Shown here: one piece after another, positions 56,458 to 64,000 of the stretch
Position numbering within the stretch: the stretch's first letter is position 1
How the letters are laid out: each line of letters begins with the position of its first letter
Assembly: GCF_038396765.1 (NCBI RefSeq)
Contig: NZ_CP150096.1
Coordinates: 725,501 to 789,500, forward strand
Length of the DNA: 64,000 bases
DNA from: Chitinophaga caseinilytica
GTDB taxonomy: Bacteria; Bacteroidota; Bacteroidia; Chitinophagales; Chitinophagaceae
Direction of reading: 5' to 3'
Notes under the pieces: model-generated
Database searches by the model: none
What the model saw: the letters and a program-made list of their open reading frames with translations, nothing else
Told to the model about the DNA's origin: nothing
Program-made: the position numbers and the translations under genes

Positions 56458-56495
56458 GATAAAAAAAGCCGTTCCGGGTGAACGGAACGGCTTTC
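56458..56495 (-). terminator. Terminator of SusC/D unit 1
   Basis: AAAGCCGTTCCG (56465-56476) pairs with CGGAACGGCTTT (56483-56494). Preceding As become a T-run on the minus strand, between the first SusD and the second SusC. Confidence 0.88.
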
Positions 56496-56519
56496 TTATA
56501 GTTGAATAAACTGCAAGAC

Positions 56520-57977
56520 TTATTCGGCGATATCCCACCAGAGGCGTTCGCTGTTCGGTCTGTGTTTTACGTCTTTAAATGAACCGTTGGTATTGGCTTC
56601 CGTTTCAGGATAAGGCAAACGAACGGGGAACTTTCCGCCCAGGCGTTGGTTTACCGACAGCGTGAAGAAGTCGGGATAACCGGTACGGCGCCATTCAGTC
56701 CAGGCTTCGAAGGTCTGCCATCCATTCATGGCATAGTATTTCTGGGTGATGATCGCCTTTACCTGGTCGGCCAGTGTACCAGGCCATTGGGCATCTGGCG
56801 CGCTTGCGATGTACGCTGCGGCTTCTGAACCGATCTTATTGGCTTCAAAACTAGCCGTGATGCCATCATTGAAGAGCGTTTGTGCGCTGCCGGTAGTGAA
56901 CCAGCCGCGGGCACGGGCTTCCGCTTGCAGGAAATAGCTTTCTGCTTCGGAGATCAGTACTACGGGAGCAAGCGCGGAATTGTTATCGGCACCGAGGCCA
57001 CCGGTAGCGGCGCTGGGATAGGAATAATCGAAATCCGGAGAGCTACCGAAGTCACCCTGAGGGCCGCCCACGATAGTGTCCTCAACTCCGTCCCAGGTTA
57101 CCTTGGTATAGAGTTGGGCCAGGCGGGGGTCATTATTCTCCTTCATGGCATCCAGGAAAGTATTGCTGGCTACGAGGTTCTGGGTTCTGCCAAGACCGAG
57201 GATTTCGGAGAACAGGGGGTTCTCGTTACCACCGGAGGTAGCGTACTGGATCATAGCGGAAGAGGCCAGCAGCGGTTTGCCTGCCAAAGCTCTTACACCG
57301 GCCTCTGCGCGCGTTCCGTCGATAGCGCTGATGCGGAGATAAGCACGCAGCTTCAAGGTGTTGGCGAAACGGATCCACTGGTTGATATTACCCTGGAAAA
57401 CCACGTCTTCGCTTCCTACCTTGTTGGGGCTGGCAGGGTTCAGCATAGCAAGACCACGATCGAGCCACAATTGAATGCTGTCGTAAACAACTTTCTGCGA
57501 CTGATACGGGATGTTCAGGCTAACGCCTTCGTTAAGCGCATCCTTTACAGGTACATCTCCCCAGGCGTCGGTGATCATCTGGTAGGTGTAAGCCTTCATC
57601 ACATACGCGATTGCCGCGTGCTGGGTAAGGCTGCCTGCATTCTCGATCACCCGTTTGTAATCTTGCAGGGCGCCTGCATACAAAATAGCCCAGGAATTGT
57701 TGGAAGTAGATGGTTGGAGGTTATAACGATCGTTGTTACGGTACTGGCTGGAGAACGGGTTCTGCGTCCAATACTGCGCCCAAATACCACCTGTAATACC
57801 GAATTGGTTGGAGAGCACGTGTGCCGTTGCCGCCTGTCCGGAAGGCAGCAGGAGTTTTACATCCGCCACCAATGGCTGGTTGGGACTTTCGTTCACATCC
57901 AGGAACTTACCGCAGCCTGCCGCTGTCACGGCTATCGTAACAGCTAACGCTACATTCTTTATATTCAATTTTCTCAT
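56520..57977 (-). CDS. SusD-like_2-type nutrient-binding lipoprotein (unit 1)
   Basis: A 485-residue lipoprotein with lipobox AAGC (Cys22) and the FLDVNESPNQP start typical of the SusD-like_2 group. The TPR-like region contains QYRNNDRYNLQPST and MKAYTYQMITDAWGDVPV, and the C-terminal end shows RLPYPETEANTN. It partners the SusC gene 21 bases upstream. This SusD subtype differs from the RagB-type partner in unit 2, so the two units are not simple copies. The cargo is unknown. Confidence 0.93.
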   Translation of the reverse strand: MRKLNIKNVALAVTIAVTAAGCGKFLDVNESPNQPLVADVKLLLPSGQAATAHVLSNQFGITGGIWAQYWTQNPFSSQYRNNDRYNLQPSTSNNSWAILYAGALQDYKRVIENAGSLTQHAAIAYVMKAYTYQMITDAWGDVPVKDALNEGVSLNIPYQSQKVVYDSIQLWLDRGLAMLNPASPNKVGSEDVVFQGNINQWIRFANTLKLRAYLRISAIDGTRAEAGVRALAGKPLLASSAMIQYATSGGNENPLFSEILGLGRTQNLVASNTFLDAMKENNDPRLAQLYTKVTWDGVEDTIVGGPQGDFGSSPDFDYSYPSAATGGLGADNNSALAPVVLISEAESYFLQAEARARGWFTTGSAQTLFNDGITASFEANKIGSEAAAYIASAPDAQWPGTLADQVKAIITQKYYAMNGWQTFEAWTEWRRTGYPDFFTLSVNQRLGGKFPVRLPYPETEANTNGSFKDVKHRPNSERLWWDIAE

Positions 57978-57998
57978 TCTTCAAATTTTTAGTAACCG

Positions 57999-60900
57999 TT
58001 AAAAAGTAACTTTCACGTTAAAGCCAAAGTTCCGCAGAGAAGGCTGTGCAGAGAAGTCCAGGCCTTGTTCGTTAGAAGAACCGCCGGAGTTCACTTCAGG
58101 ATCTACGTATTCGTTTTCTTTCGGTGTCCACATGAACAGGTTGTTGCCAAATATCCCGATAGTAACATCACTGAACATACCTTTATTCAGCATGTTTTTC
58201 GGGAAGCGGTAGCTCAGGTTTGTTTCGCGCAGTTTAACGAAGGAACCATCCAGTACGTGCTGGCCAGCAGGAATCGCATTGGTCCAGTAGTTCAACATAT
58301 CATAGGGTTCCGTGTTCGCGATGTATTTGTTGGCATCGTTCGGGTCCTTGATTACAGAATTCGGGAACGGATGGGGATTACGTCCATTTGCAGCGGATTC
58401 TTTCGAAACGCCCACAAAGTCCATCAGGTCTTTCGTTCTGGAATAGAACATACCGCCTTGTTTGGTATCAAACAGTACGCCCAGGCTCCAGTTTTTAAAC
58501 TTGATGTTGGTACCCAGCGATGCCATATAATCCGGGTTGTAGTTTCCGAGGTATACGGATGCAGGTGTCAACAGCGGTTCACCCGTGGTAGGACTTACGA
58601 TAACTTTTCCGTCAGGAGTCTTTTGAATATCCTGGGAATAGAATGTACCATAAGGTTTACCAACAGCAGCAACGATAGACATGCCGCCGAATCCGCCCAG
58701 AACGATCTGGTCTACTCCAGGCAACAGCGAGATTACTTCGCTCTTGTTTTTGGTGTAGGTACCATACAATTCAACGCTCAGGCCGTAAGATGTCTGAATA
58801 GGCGTACCACGCAGGGCAAGTTCCACACCTTTATTCTGAATAGTGCCCGCATTCACCACTTTGGAAGTAAATCCGCTGGCGGCAGAGATCGGGATGCTCA
58901 GGATCTGGTCTTTAGACTTGTTCTGATAGTAGGAGAAGTCGATGCTCAGTCTGTTCTTGAAGAAGCTCATCTCGGTACCCACCTCGAATGCCGTGGTGAT
59001 TTCCGGTTTCAGCTCGGGGTTACCGATCCTGTTGGACTGTGCCAGACCGGGAATGCCATTGAGCGGGAAGCGTGTGCCACCGAAAGGTCCAAGGATGTTG
59101 GTACGGTCATAGAAGGTATTGAGCAGATAAGGGTCCGCATCATTACCCACTTGCGCCCAGCTGGCACGGATCTTACCATATTCAAACCAATCGGAGATCG
59201 CAGCATCTTTCATCAGCTCGGTAAACACGAACGAAGCGTTCACACTGGGATAGAAGAAAGAACGGTTGTTCTTCGGCAAGGTAGAAGACCAGTCGTTACG
59301 CGCGGTAAGACCCAGGAAGATCAAGTTGCGGTAAGACATGTTGATGTCTGCGTATACACCGATGAGGCGACGACGGGAGAAGGTATTCACCGCGTCGATC
59401 GGACCATTGGAGTTGCCGAAGTTATACCATCCGGGTACTACAAGGCCGCCGGAAGGGTTGGTTTCCACATCAGAAACGTCGAACTGGCGTTGACGGATGT
59501 TGTGTCCAAGCAGGATGCTGCCTTTGAAGTCGGAGTTGAATTGATGCTCAGCCGAGATCATGAAGTCGTTCACGATTTCAGCCAGGTTGTAAATTTCCTC
59601 CTGGTATTTACCTGCGCCCACCTGGGTGTTCGCGGCTCTGCTGTACTCGCCGGAAGTATTATCGGCAGGAGCGAAGCTGAATTTCGGGTATTTGTATTTA
59701 CGCCTGTCAGCATAAACGTCGACGCCAAGGCGTTCAACAACGTTCAACCATGACAGGGGTTTCCAACCCACCTGGAAGTTACCGGTAATACGATCTACCG
59801 CGTTTTCGTTGCGGTAATTCGCCAGCTGCCAGTAAGGATTCACCGTGTAAGCACCGTAGTAGCCGTACAGCGGGTTGCCAGCAGCATCGGAGATATTACC
59901 GAAGCTGTTGTAGGGGTTGTTCATGTCTGCCAACTGGGTCAGCGGAATATCGCGCGGCATCTGGATAACAGAGTTCCATACGGAACCGTCGCCCTGGCCA
60001 CCCTGGACCATGTTCGATTTGATTTTGGCGTAGTTGAAGTTAACGCTCGTGGTCAGGTTGTGCGCCAGCTCGGCAGATCCGTTGAAACGCACGTTGTACC
60101 TGTTGTACGTGTCGGAATGGCCGGGCATAACACCGTCAGAATTCAAAGCGTTGAGCGACAGGAAGTAAGTTGTTTTGTCGCCAGCGCCGGAAAGTGCCAG
60201 GTTGTTGTTGGTAGCCTTACCCAAGTCAAAGAAGTCTTTCACGTTGTCTTTAACTGCGGAGTAGGGCTTCTGTTGGCGAACGCCGTTAATCGCCTGACCC
60301 CAGGGTTGCACTTTACCGGTGAAGGGTGCGCCCCAGCTAAAGTTTTCCTTCGGGTCATTGTGATAACCACCGGGATAAACATCGGGATCGTCAGGGTAGC
60401 CCTGGCCGAATTCGTTCTGGTACTCGGGGATTTTCAGGACGGAGGAGAAAGTGTTGGCCGTATTGAACGAAACGTTCATTTTGGACTGTCCTTTCTTGCC
60501 GGATTTGGTGGTGATGATCAATGCGCCGTTGGAAGCGCGGGAACCGTAAAGGGCCGCTGCAGCGGGACCTTTCAGGATGTTGATGGACTCGATGTCGTCC
60601 GGGGAGATGTCGTTACCACGGTTACCGAAGTCTACGGAAGAACGGCTGTCGCCGCCACCCATCAGACCGCTGTTATCGATAGGAACGCCGTCTACAACCA
60701 GCAGTGCCTGGTTGTTACCGGAGATGGAAGAACCACCACGGAGTACGATACGGGTAGAACTACCGGGAGCGGATGCTGTACCGGAGATGTTCAGACCGGG
60801 AACTTTACCGGTCAGGCCGTTCAGGGCGCTAACGCTCTGGCCTTTGGTCAGCTCCTCGGCTTTCACCGTGGGCGCAGCAAAACCCAGCGAACGTTTCTCC

Positions 60901-61247
60901 CTGCGGATAGCCTGGGCCGTTACAACTGTTTCTGTAAGATTCGTAACGTCGGTAGACAATACCACGTTTACGTTTGTGCCGGAGATCCTTGCCTCCTGGT
61001 CACGCATACCGATGAATTTAACCACCAGTACGTCTACACCATCTGGAACGTTCAGGGAATACACACCCTCAGCATTTGTAACGGTTCCTACGTTCGTGCC
61101 TTTAGCAATAACCGTGGCACCAATGATAGGGGTACCGTCATCTGCCGCTGTAACCTTTCCTTTAATGGTTCGGCTCTGCGCCAATACCTGTCCTGATATA
61201 CAAACCAGGATCAGGAAAAGTGCGGTTAGACCTTTCCTCATAAGCAT
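57999..61247 (-). CDS. SusC/RagA-family TonB-dependent transporter (unit 1)
   Basis: A 1082-residue outer-membrane transporter. In order: signal peptide (about 1-23), CarboxypepD_reg-like beta-sandwich (about 27-110; GKVTAADDGTPIIGATVIAKG), plug domain (about 118-235; TETVVTAQAIRREKRSLGFA, then VPGLNISGTASAPGSSTRIVLRGG), and a long barrel ending NFGFNVKVTF. It imports a large nutrient with its SusD partner using energy from TonB. A second in-frame ATG is two codons downstream. A good promoter element precedes it, and the SusD follows at 21 bases. Confidence 0.95.
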   Translation of the reverse strand: MLMRKGLTALFLILVCISGQVLAQSRTIKGKVTAADDGTPIIGATVIAKGTNVGTVTNAEGVYSLNVPDGVDVLVVKFIGMRDQEARISGTNVNVVLSTDVTNLTETVVTAQAIRREKRSLGFAAPTVKAEELTKGQSVSALNGLTGKVPGLNISGTASAPGSSTRIVLRGGSSISGNNQALLVVDGVPIDNSGLMGGGDSRSSVDFGNRGNDISPDDIESINILKGPAAAALYGSRASNGALIITTKSGKKGQSKMNVSFNTANTFSSVLKIPEYQNEFGQGYPDDPDVYPGGYHNDPKENFSWGAPFTGKVQPWGQAINGVRQQKPYSAVKDNVKDFFDLGKATNNNLALSGAGDKTTYFLSLNALNSDGVMPGHSDTYNRYNVRFNGSAELAHNLTTSVNFNYAKIKSNMVQGGQGDGSVWNSVIQMPRDIPLTQLADMNNPYNSFGNISDAAGNPLYGYYGAYTVNPYWQLANYRNENAVDRITGNFQVGWKPLSWLNVVERLGVDVYADRRKYKYPKFSFAPADNTSGEYSRAANTQVGAGKYQEEIYNLAEIVNDFMISAEHQFNSDFKGSILLGHNIRQRQFDVSDVETNPSGGLVVPGWYNFGNSNGPIDAVNTFSRRRLIGVYADINMSYRNLIFLGLTARNDWSSTLPKNNRSFFYPSVNASFVFTELMKDAAISDWFEYGKIRASWAQVGNDADPYLLNTFYDRTNILGPFGGTRFPLNGIPGLAQSNRIGNPELKPEITTAFEVGTEMSFFKNRLSIDFSYYQNKSKDQILSIPISAASGFTSKVVNAGTIQNKGVELALRGTPIQTSYGLSVELYGTYTKNKSEVISLLPGVDQIVLGGFGGMSIVAAVGKPYGTFYSQDIQKTPDGKVIVSPTTGEPLLTPASVYLGNYNPDYMASLGTNIKFKNWSLGVLFDTKQGGMFYSRTKDLMDFVGVSKESAANGRNPHPFPNSVIKDPNDANKYIANTEPYDMLNYWTNAIPAGQHVLDGSFVKLRETNLSYRFPKNMLNKGMFSDVTIGIFGNNLFMWTPKENEYVDPEVNSGGSSNEQGLDFSAQPSLRNFGFNVKVTF

Positions 61248-61277
61248 AATTTAGTTGTTTAACAGAATTTTAACAGA

Positions 61278-61285
61278 CAAATATA
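61278..61285 (-). promoter_or_regulatory. Promoter of SusC/D unit 1
   Basis: TATATTTG on the minus strand, 30 bases before the SusC ATG. A TTG about 23 bases upstream could serve as the -33 box, slightly wide for the consensus spacing. Confidence 0.55.
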
Positions 61286-61453
61286 AATTACTTAACTCTT
61301 TTTTAACGCAATTGATTTGTAAATTTTTTGGAGGGGACATACATTTTTTTTGGTTAATACTTTTTTTCTTGATAAGTTGAATGTGTGGTATAGAAAGAAG
61401 TTATATTGGGATGCCGCCCTGTTGCTTTGCCTTGAGCCGGGTTAAACCAGGTA

Positions 61454-61490
61454 CAAAAAGAAAAAGCAGGCGACAAGATTATCACCCGCT
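61454..61490 (-). terminator. Terminator right after the small ORF
   Basis: On the minus strand, AGCGGGTG and CGCCTGCT pair (with G-T wobbles) around a 10-base loop and are followed by TTTTTCTTTTTG. The stem starts 5 bases after the stop codon of the 61-residue ORF. Confidence 0.6.
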
Positions 61491-61495
61491 TATCA

Positions 61496-61681
61496 TCAAC
61501 CAAAATCTAAATCGAGATCTTTAGAATTAGTTGTATGCGCCGCATTGCTGCGGAGCACAATATTTTTTATTGCTGAAACGCTGTACGGTAAAGGTTTATA
61601 TGCAGTACCCCGACCAGATTTTGTTTGCACCGGCACGCCCGGCCACCCGAACGGCAAGCGTTTTTCGTTTACTTTTTTCAT
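61496..61681 (-). CDS. Small ORF of 61 residues with its own terminator
   Basis: The sequence starts MKKVNEKRLPFGWPGVPVQ, is basic and Pro/Gly-rich at first, becomes mixed in the middle (VSAIKNIVLRSNAAHTT) and ends acidic (KDLDLDFG). There is no signal peptide, no Cys and no family I recognise. Support for it being a gene: a start codon with an A-rich leader, and a T-run terminator immediately after the stop. It lies between the transposase-derived gene and SusC unit 1. It might equally be a small RNA whose frame happens to be open. Confidence 0.4.
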   Translation of the reverse strand: MKKVNEKRLPFGWPGVPVQTKSGRGTAYKPLPYSVSAIKNIVLRSNAAHTTNSKDLDLDFG

Positions 61682-61758
61682 AAGCGACAGACTTTGGTAA
61701 CGTAAAATTACTGGTTTTCCCGTAATTCACGCCTACTGTCGCTAGAAACAAATTATGG

Positions 61759-62457
61759 TCAAGATAAGTTTAATGGATAAGTCTTGAGAAGATTAAGTAG
61801 TACTGCGTATAATTCCTCATGTCTATAGTTGTAGCGAAACTCGCATTCTTTCAAATGTAAATAAGCCGTATTCCGGTTCAGGCCCTTGAACTTCGCCAAC
61901 CGGTGCTTCGTCAAACCCCAGAACCCGTCCACATCGTCGAGCACCGTCTTGCTTTCCGCCTCGTGGTGCCCGTGGCCCAGGTGATACAAACGATATTGAC
62001 TCAGGTCTACCACCCCGTTGAACCGGCGGATCCGCTCCGCACTGCCCACCGTTTCCAGCACAGACCGCCCGCGGGCGATCGCCTGGATCATGGAACGGCT
62101 AACATCCGGGAGGATCTCCGTAAACACCTTGTTGTCGCTCTTGTAAATACCGAATATCACCGGCTTCACGATCCGGTCTACATCGGTCTTAACAGCAACG
62201 GCTATGTCTTGCGGCTGATGGAGTGCGTGAGCGCGGTGCCCCAGAGATGCGGACCCCGCTGCTTTTTCAGGCTGTAAAGACTCACAGTACTTTACAATCT
62301 GCATCCTGATTTTCTTCAGGTAACTGTTGATCGTTACCCTGCTCACACCGCTGATATTGGCTATCTGCGTGGCGGTTAAATCTTCGGAGAACAGCTTAAG
62401 TATCTCCTTAAATTTACGCTCAGATAAATGAGCGCCCTTTAGGAACTTATTTTTCAT
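61759..62457 (-). CDS. IS1595/ISXO2-type transposase-derived protein lacking catalytic acids
   Basis: A 232-residue protein. The N-terminal HTH (about 11-55; KFKEILKLFSEDLTATQIA, VSRVTINSYLKKIR) is intact. The C-terminal part keeps the IS1595 signature GFWGLTKHRLAKFKGL and YLHLKECEFRYNYR (about 178-212), and the middle keeps KPVIFGIYKSDNKVFTEI. But the first catalytic block (normally D-E-S-Y-F) is replaced by unrelated sequence (65-95), the second (S-D-G-W) reads SAER (139-142), and the Glu before F-W is Asp177. It therefore should not transpose. No terminal inverted repeats or target duplications were seen. It may be domesticated as a DNA-binding protein. Confidence 0.75.
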   Translation of the reverse strand: MKNKFLKGAHLSERKFKEILKLFSEDLTATQIANISGVSRVTINSYLKKIRMQIVKYCESLQPEKAAGSASLGHRAHALHQPQDIAVAVKTDVDRIVKPVIFGIYKSDNKVFTEILPDVSRSMIQAIARGRSVLETVGSAERIRRFNGVVDLSQYRLYHLGHGHHEAESKTVLDDVDGFWGLTKHRLAKFKGLNRNTAYLHLKECEFRYNYRHEELYAVLLNLLKTYPLNLS

Positions 62458-62585
62458 GGACTAAGAGGATTAGAAATGGCATCCTAAACCTCTTACTTTT
62501 TCTCTACTATATATAACGCTTTATTATAAACGGCGAATTCCCCATGTCGAACGCCCCCTACTAGATTATTTGACCGGAAGCCACT

Positions 62586-62616
62586 AAAAAACCCGCGGCA
62601 AGCGGCCACGGGTTTA
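62586..62616 (-). terminator. Terminator of the RND/MMPL gene
   Basis: AAACCCGCGGC pairs with GCCACGGGTTT with one mismatch; preceding As give a T-run on the minus strand. Confidence 0.8.
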
Positions 62617-62702
62617 AAATTTAACGCCTTACAGATATGAGATAATTATCTAGTGCGGCGATCGTAAAATTTTTTGAACGGTCATAAAACAGGATGAACG
62701 CA

Positions 62703-64000
62703 TCAGTCCTTGTGCTCATCCAGCCCGATCTGATCCATTTCCAGGTCGGCCTCCTCATCCAGCGCCTTCCATAATTCCTTCTTCTTCGCCTTCTTCTGCA
62801 ACGCCTTCTCCATCCACAACAACATCGCCGGCAAAATCGTCAGGTTCGTGATCATCGCCATCACCAGCGTCAAACTCGTGAGCCAGCCCAGCGCCTTCGT
62901 GCCCTGGAACTCCGAAAAACTGAAGATCATAAAGCCCGCAAACAGGATCAGCGATGTGTAAATAATACTCAAACCCGTATCGTTGATCGTATGCCGCACG
63001 GTCGCGGAAATATCATAATTATTCAACGGCAACTCCTGCTTGAAGTTCACGAGGAAACGGATCGTTACGTCTATCGCGATGCCCAGCGCAATGCTGAAAA
63101 CGAGCACCGTGGAGGGTTTGATGGCAATGTCGAGCCAACCCATCACCCCGGCCGTCACCAGCAGCGGAATTATGTTCGGCACCAGCGAAATGATGAGCAT
63201 CCGCCAGCTGCGGAACAGGTACAGCATACAGAAAATGATCAGCACGAAAGCCAGCAGAATGCTTTCCGCCAGGCCGTTGATGATGAACCGGCTCCCTTCC
63301 AGGAAGATGATGCTGGTGCCAGTAAACGTCACTTTATATTGCGCGGTATCGAAGATCCGGTCTGCCTGCGGGCGCAGCGAATCCAGCAGCCGCGGCAGTT
63401 CCACCGATCCCACGTCGGCCATATTCACGCTCATGCGCGCCACCTGGCGCGTGCTGTCCATAAAAGAGGCCACCAGCTGGGAAAATACGGATTTATCGCC
63501 CCCGCCTTTCATACGCAGGTACGGCGCCAGGAACCCGATGTCGAACTGGTTGGGCACGGTATAGTTCAGGCTGTCGCCACTGTAATACGCCTGTTTCGCG
63601 AATTTGATCCCTTCGGCCACGCTCAGCGGCCGCGCAAACGCAGGTTGATCGGCGATGATCTTGCCCAGCTCGTCGAGTTTTTCGAGCGTGCGGAGGTTCA
63701 CCACGCCGTTCTTCTTTTTCGTATCCACCGCAATTTCCAGCGGCATTACGCCTTTAAAGCGATGTTCGAAGAATTTGAGATCGGTATAGAGCTTATCGTT
63801 TTTCGGAATATCGTCGACGATGAAACCCACCGGACGCAGGCGCATCATACCGACAACGGCCAGCACCACCATGATCACGGTAAATGCGTATACCCATGGC
63901 CGGTAGTTGAACACGAGGCGGTTCAGGAACTCCAGCACCCAGCGGCAGGCTTTATTGTCGAGATAGCTCGTATGCTTCGTTTTCGGCGGCGGCAGATAGC
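62703..64000 (-). CDS. RND-superfamily (MMPL-type) exporter, 5' end outside the window
   Basis: The C-terminal 432 residues of a larger protein; the frame is open through to base 64000, so the true start lies beyond the window and the GTG near 63938 is internal. It has a hydrophobic segment at the visible start (NYRPWVYAFTVIMVVLAVVG), a periplasmic loop, then five membrane helices containing SLVPNIIPLLVTAGVMGWL and ALGIAIDVTIRFLVNF, as in the second half of MMPL/HpnN-like RND proteins. The C-terminus is charged (KKAKKKELWKALDEEADLE). It may export lipids or hydrophobic compounds. Confidence 0.88.
   Translation of the reverse strand, partial: YLPPPKTKHTSYLDNKACRWVLEFLNRLVFNYRPWVYAFTVIMVVLAVVGMMRLRPVGFIVDDIPKNDKLYTDLKFFEHRFKGVMPLEIAVDTKKKNGVVNLRTLEKLDELGKIIADQPAFARPLSVAEGIKFAKQAYYSGDSLNYTVPNQFDIGFLAPYLRMKGGGDKSVFSQLVASFMDSTRQVARMSVNMADVGSVELPRLLDSLRPQADRIFDTAQYKVTFTGTSIIFLEGSRFIINGLAESILLAFVLIIFCMLYLFRSWRMLIISLVPNIIPLLVTAGVMGWLDIAIKPSTVLVFSIALGIAIDVTIRFLVNFKQELPLNNYDISATVRHTINDTGLSIIYTSLILFAGFMIFSFSEFQGTKALGWLTSLTLVMAMITNLTILPAMLLWMEKALQKKAKKKELWKALDEEADLEMDQIGLDEHKD

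Noticed and set aside
63936..63938. GTG as start of the RND/MMPL gene
   Set aside because: The frame stays open to the window edge with sensible residues upstream (KTKHTSYLDNKACRW), so this is an internal codon of a truncated gene.

Overview
The window looks like a chromosomal segment of a Bacteroidota bacterium, most likely Chitinophagaceae (Chitinophaga-like). The basis is: two SusC/SusD pairs, a single-chain glycyl-tRNA synthetase, a MoxR/DUF58/BatA cluster, DUF5686 and TolB-propeller outer-membrane proteins, many small lipoproteins, and the Bacteroidota promoter -7 element TAnnTTTG in front of at least 17 genes. The family-level placement is inference. No rRNA, tRNA, CRISPR array, plasmid or phage genes were seen.

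Layout. 1-616: about 3.6 copies of a 131-bp non-coding tandem repeat, each carrying a palindrome. 617-7061: a SnoaL-like lipoprotein, a Cys-rich AraC regulator, an AsmA-like membrane protein, gyrB and a small lipoprotein. 7292-17527: a SIMPL protein, mfd, a ferredoxin-NADP-reductase-like flavoprotein, glyQS, a MazG-like pyrophosphohydrolase, dtd, arfB, a polysaccharide flippase and an MBL hydrolase; a TATCGC array with ~20-bp spacing lies at 12466-12571. 17584-25740: a large propeller/barrel protein, an operon of membrane protein + winged-helix regulator + diacylglycerol kinase, a DUF5686 protein and an XRE regulator with a likely operator. 25945-33097: VanZ, gcvH, a cyclophilin, then moxR-DUF58-BatD/BatE-position protein-batA ending abruptly at rsgA. 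33217-42664: two tiny paralogous lipoproteins, gamma-carbonic anhydrase, a class III aminotransferase, OmpA, a DUF937-like protein, prfA, an amidohydrolase, MscS, a CXXC-less thioredoxin-fold protein, a frameshifted MerR regulator and an M23 peptidase. 42993-51956: alaS, a double-PDZ protein, an AT-rich two-gene hypothetical module, an aldehyde dehydrogenase, gatB and a frameshifted TlpA-like thioredoxin. 52078-61247: two tandem SusC/SusD transcription units on the minus strand. 61496-64000: a small ORF with its own terminator, a transposase-derived protein without its catalytic acids, and an RND/MMPL exporter running off the window.

Most of the window is housekeeping: translation and its quality control (glyQS, alaS, gatB, prfA, dtd, arfB, rsgA), DNA topology and repair (gyrB, mfd), and envelope biogenesis. 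The accessory-looking parts are the 131-bp repeats, the TATCGC array, the tiny lipoprotein pair, the AT-rich pair at 46787-47411, and the non-catalytic IS1595-type protein with its neighbouring small gene upstream of the SusC/D locus. Two genes (MerR, TlpA-like) carry single-base deletions in homopolymers; these are either real mutations or assembly errors.
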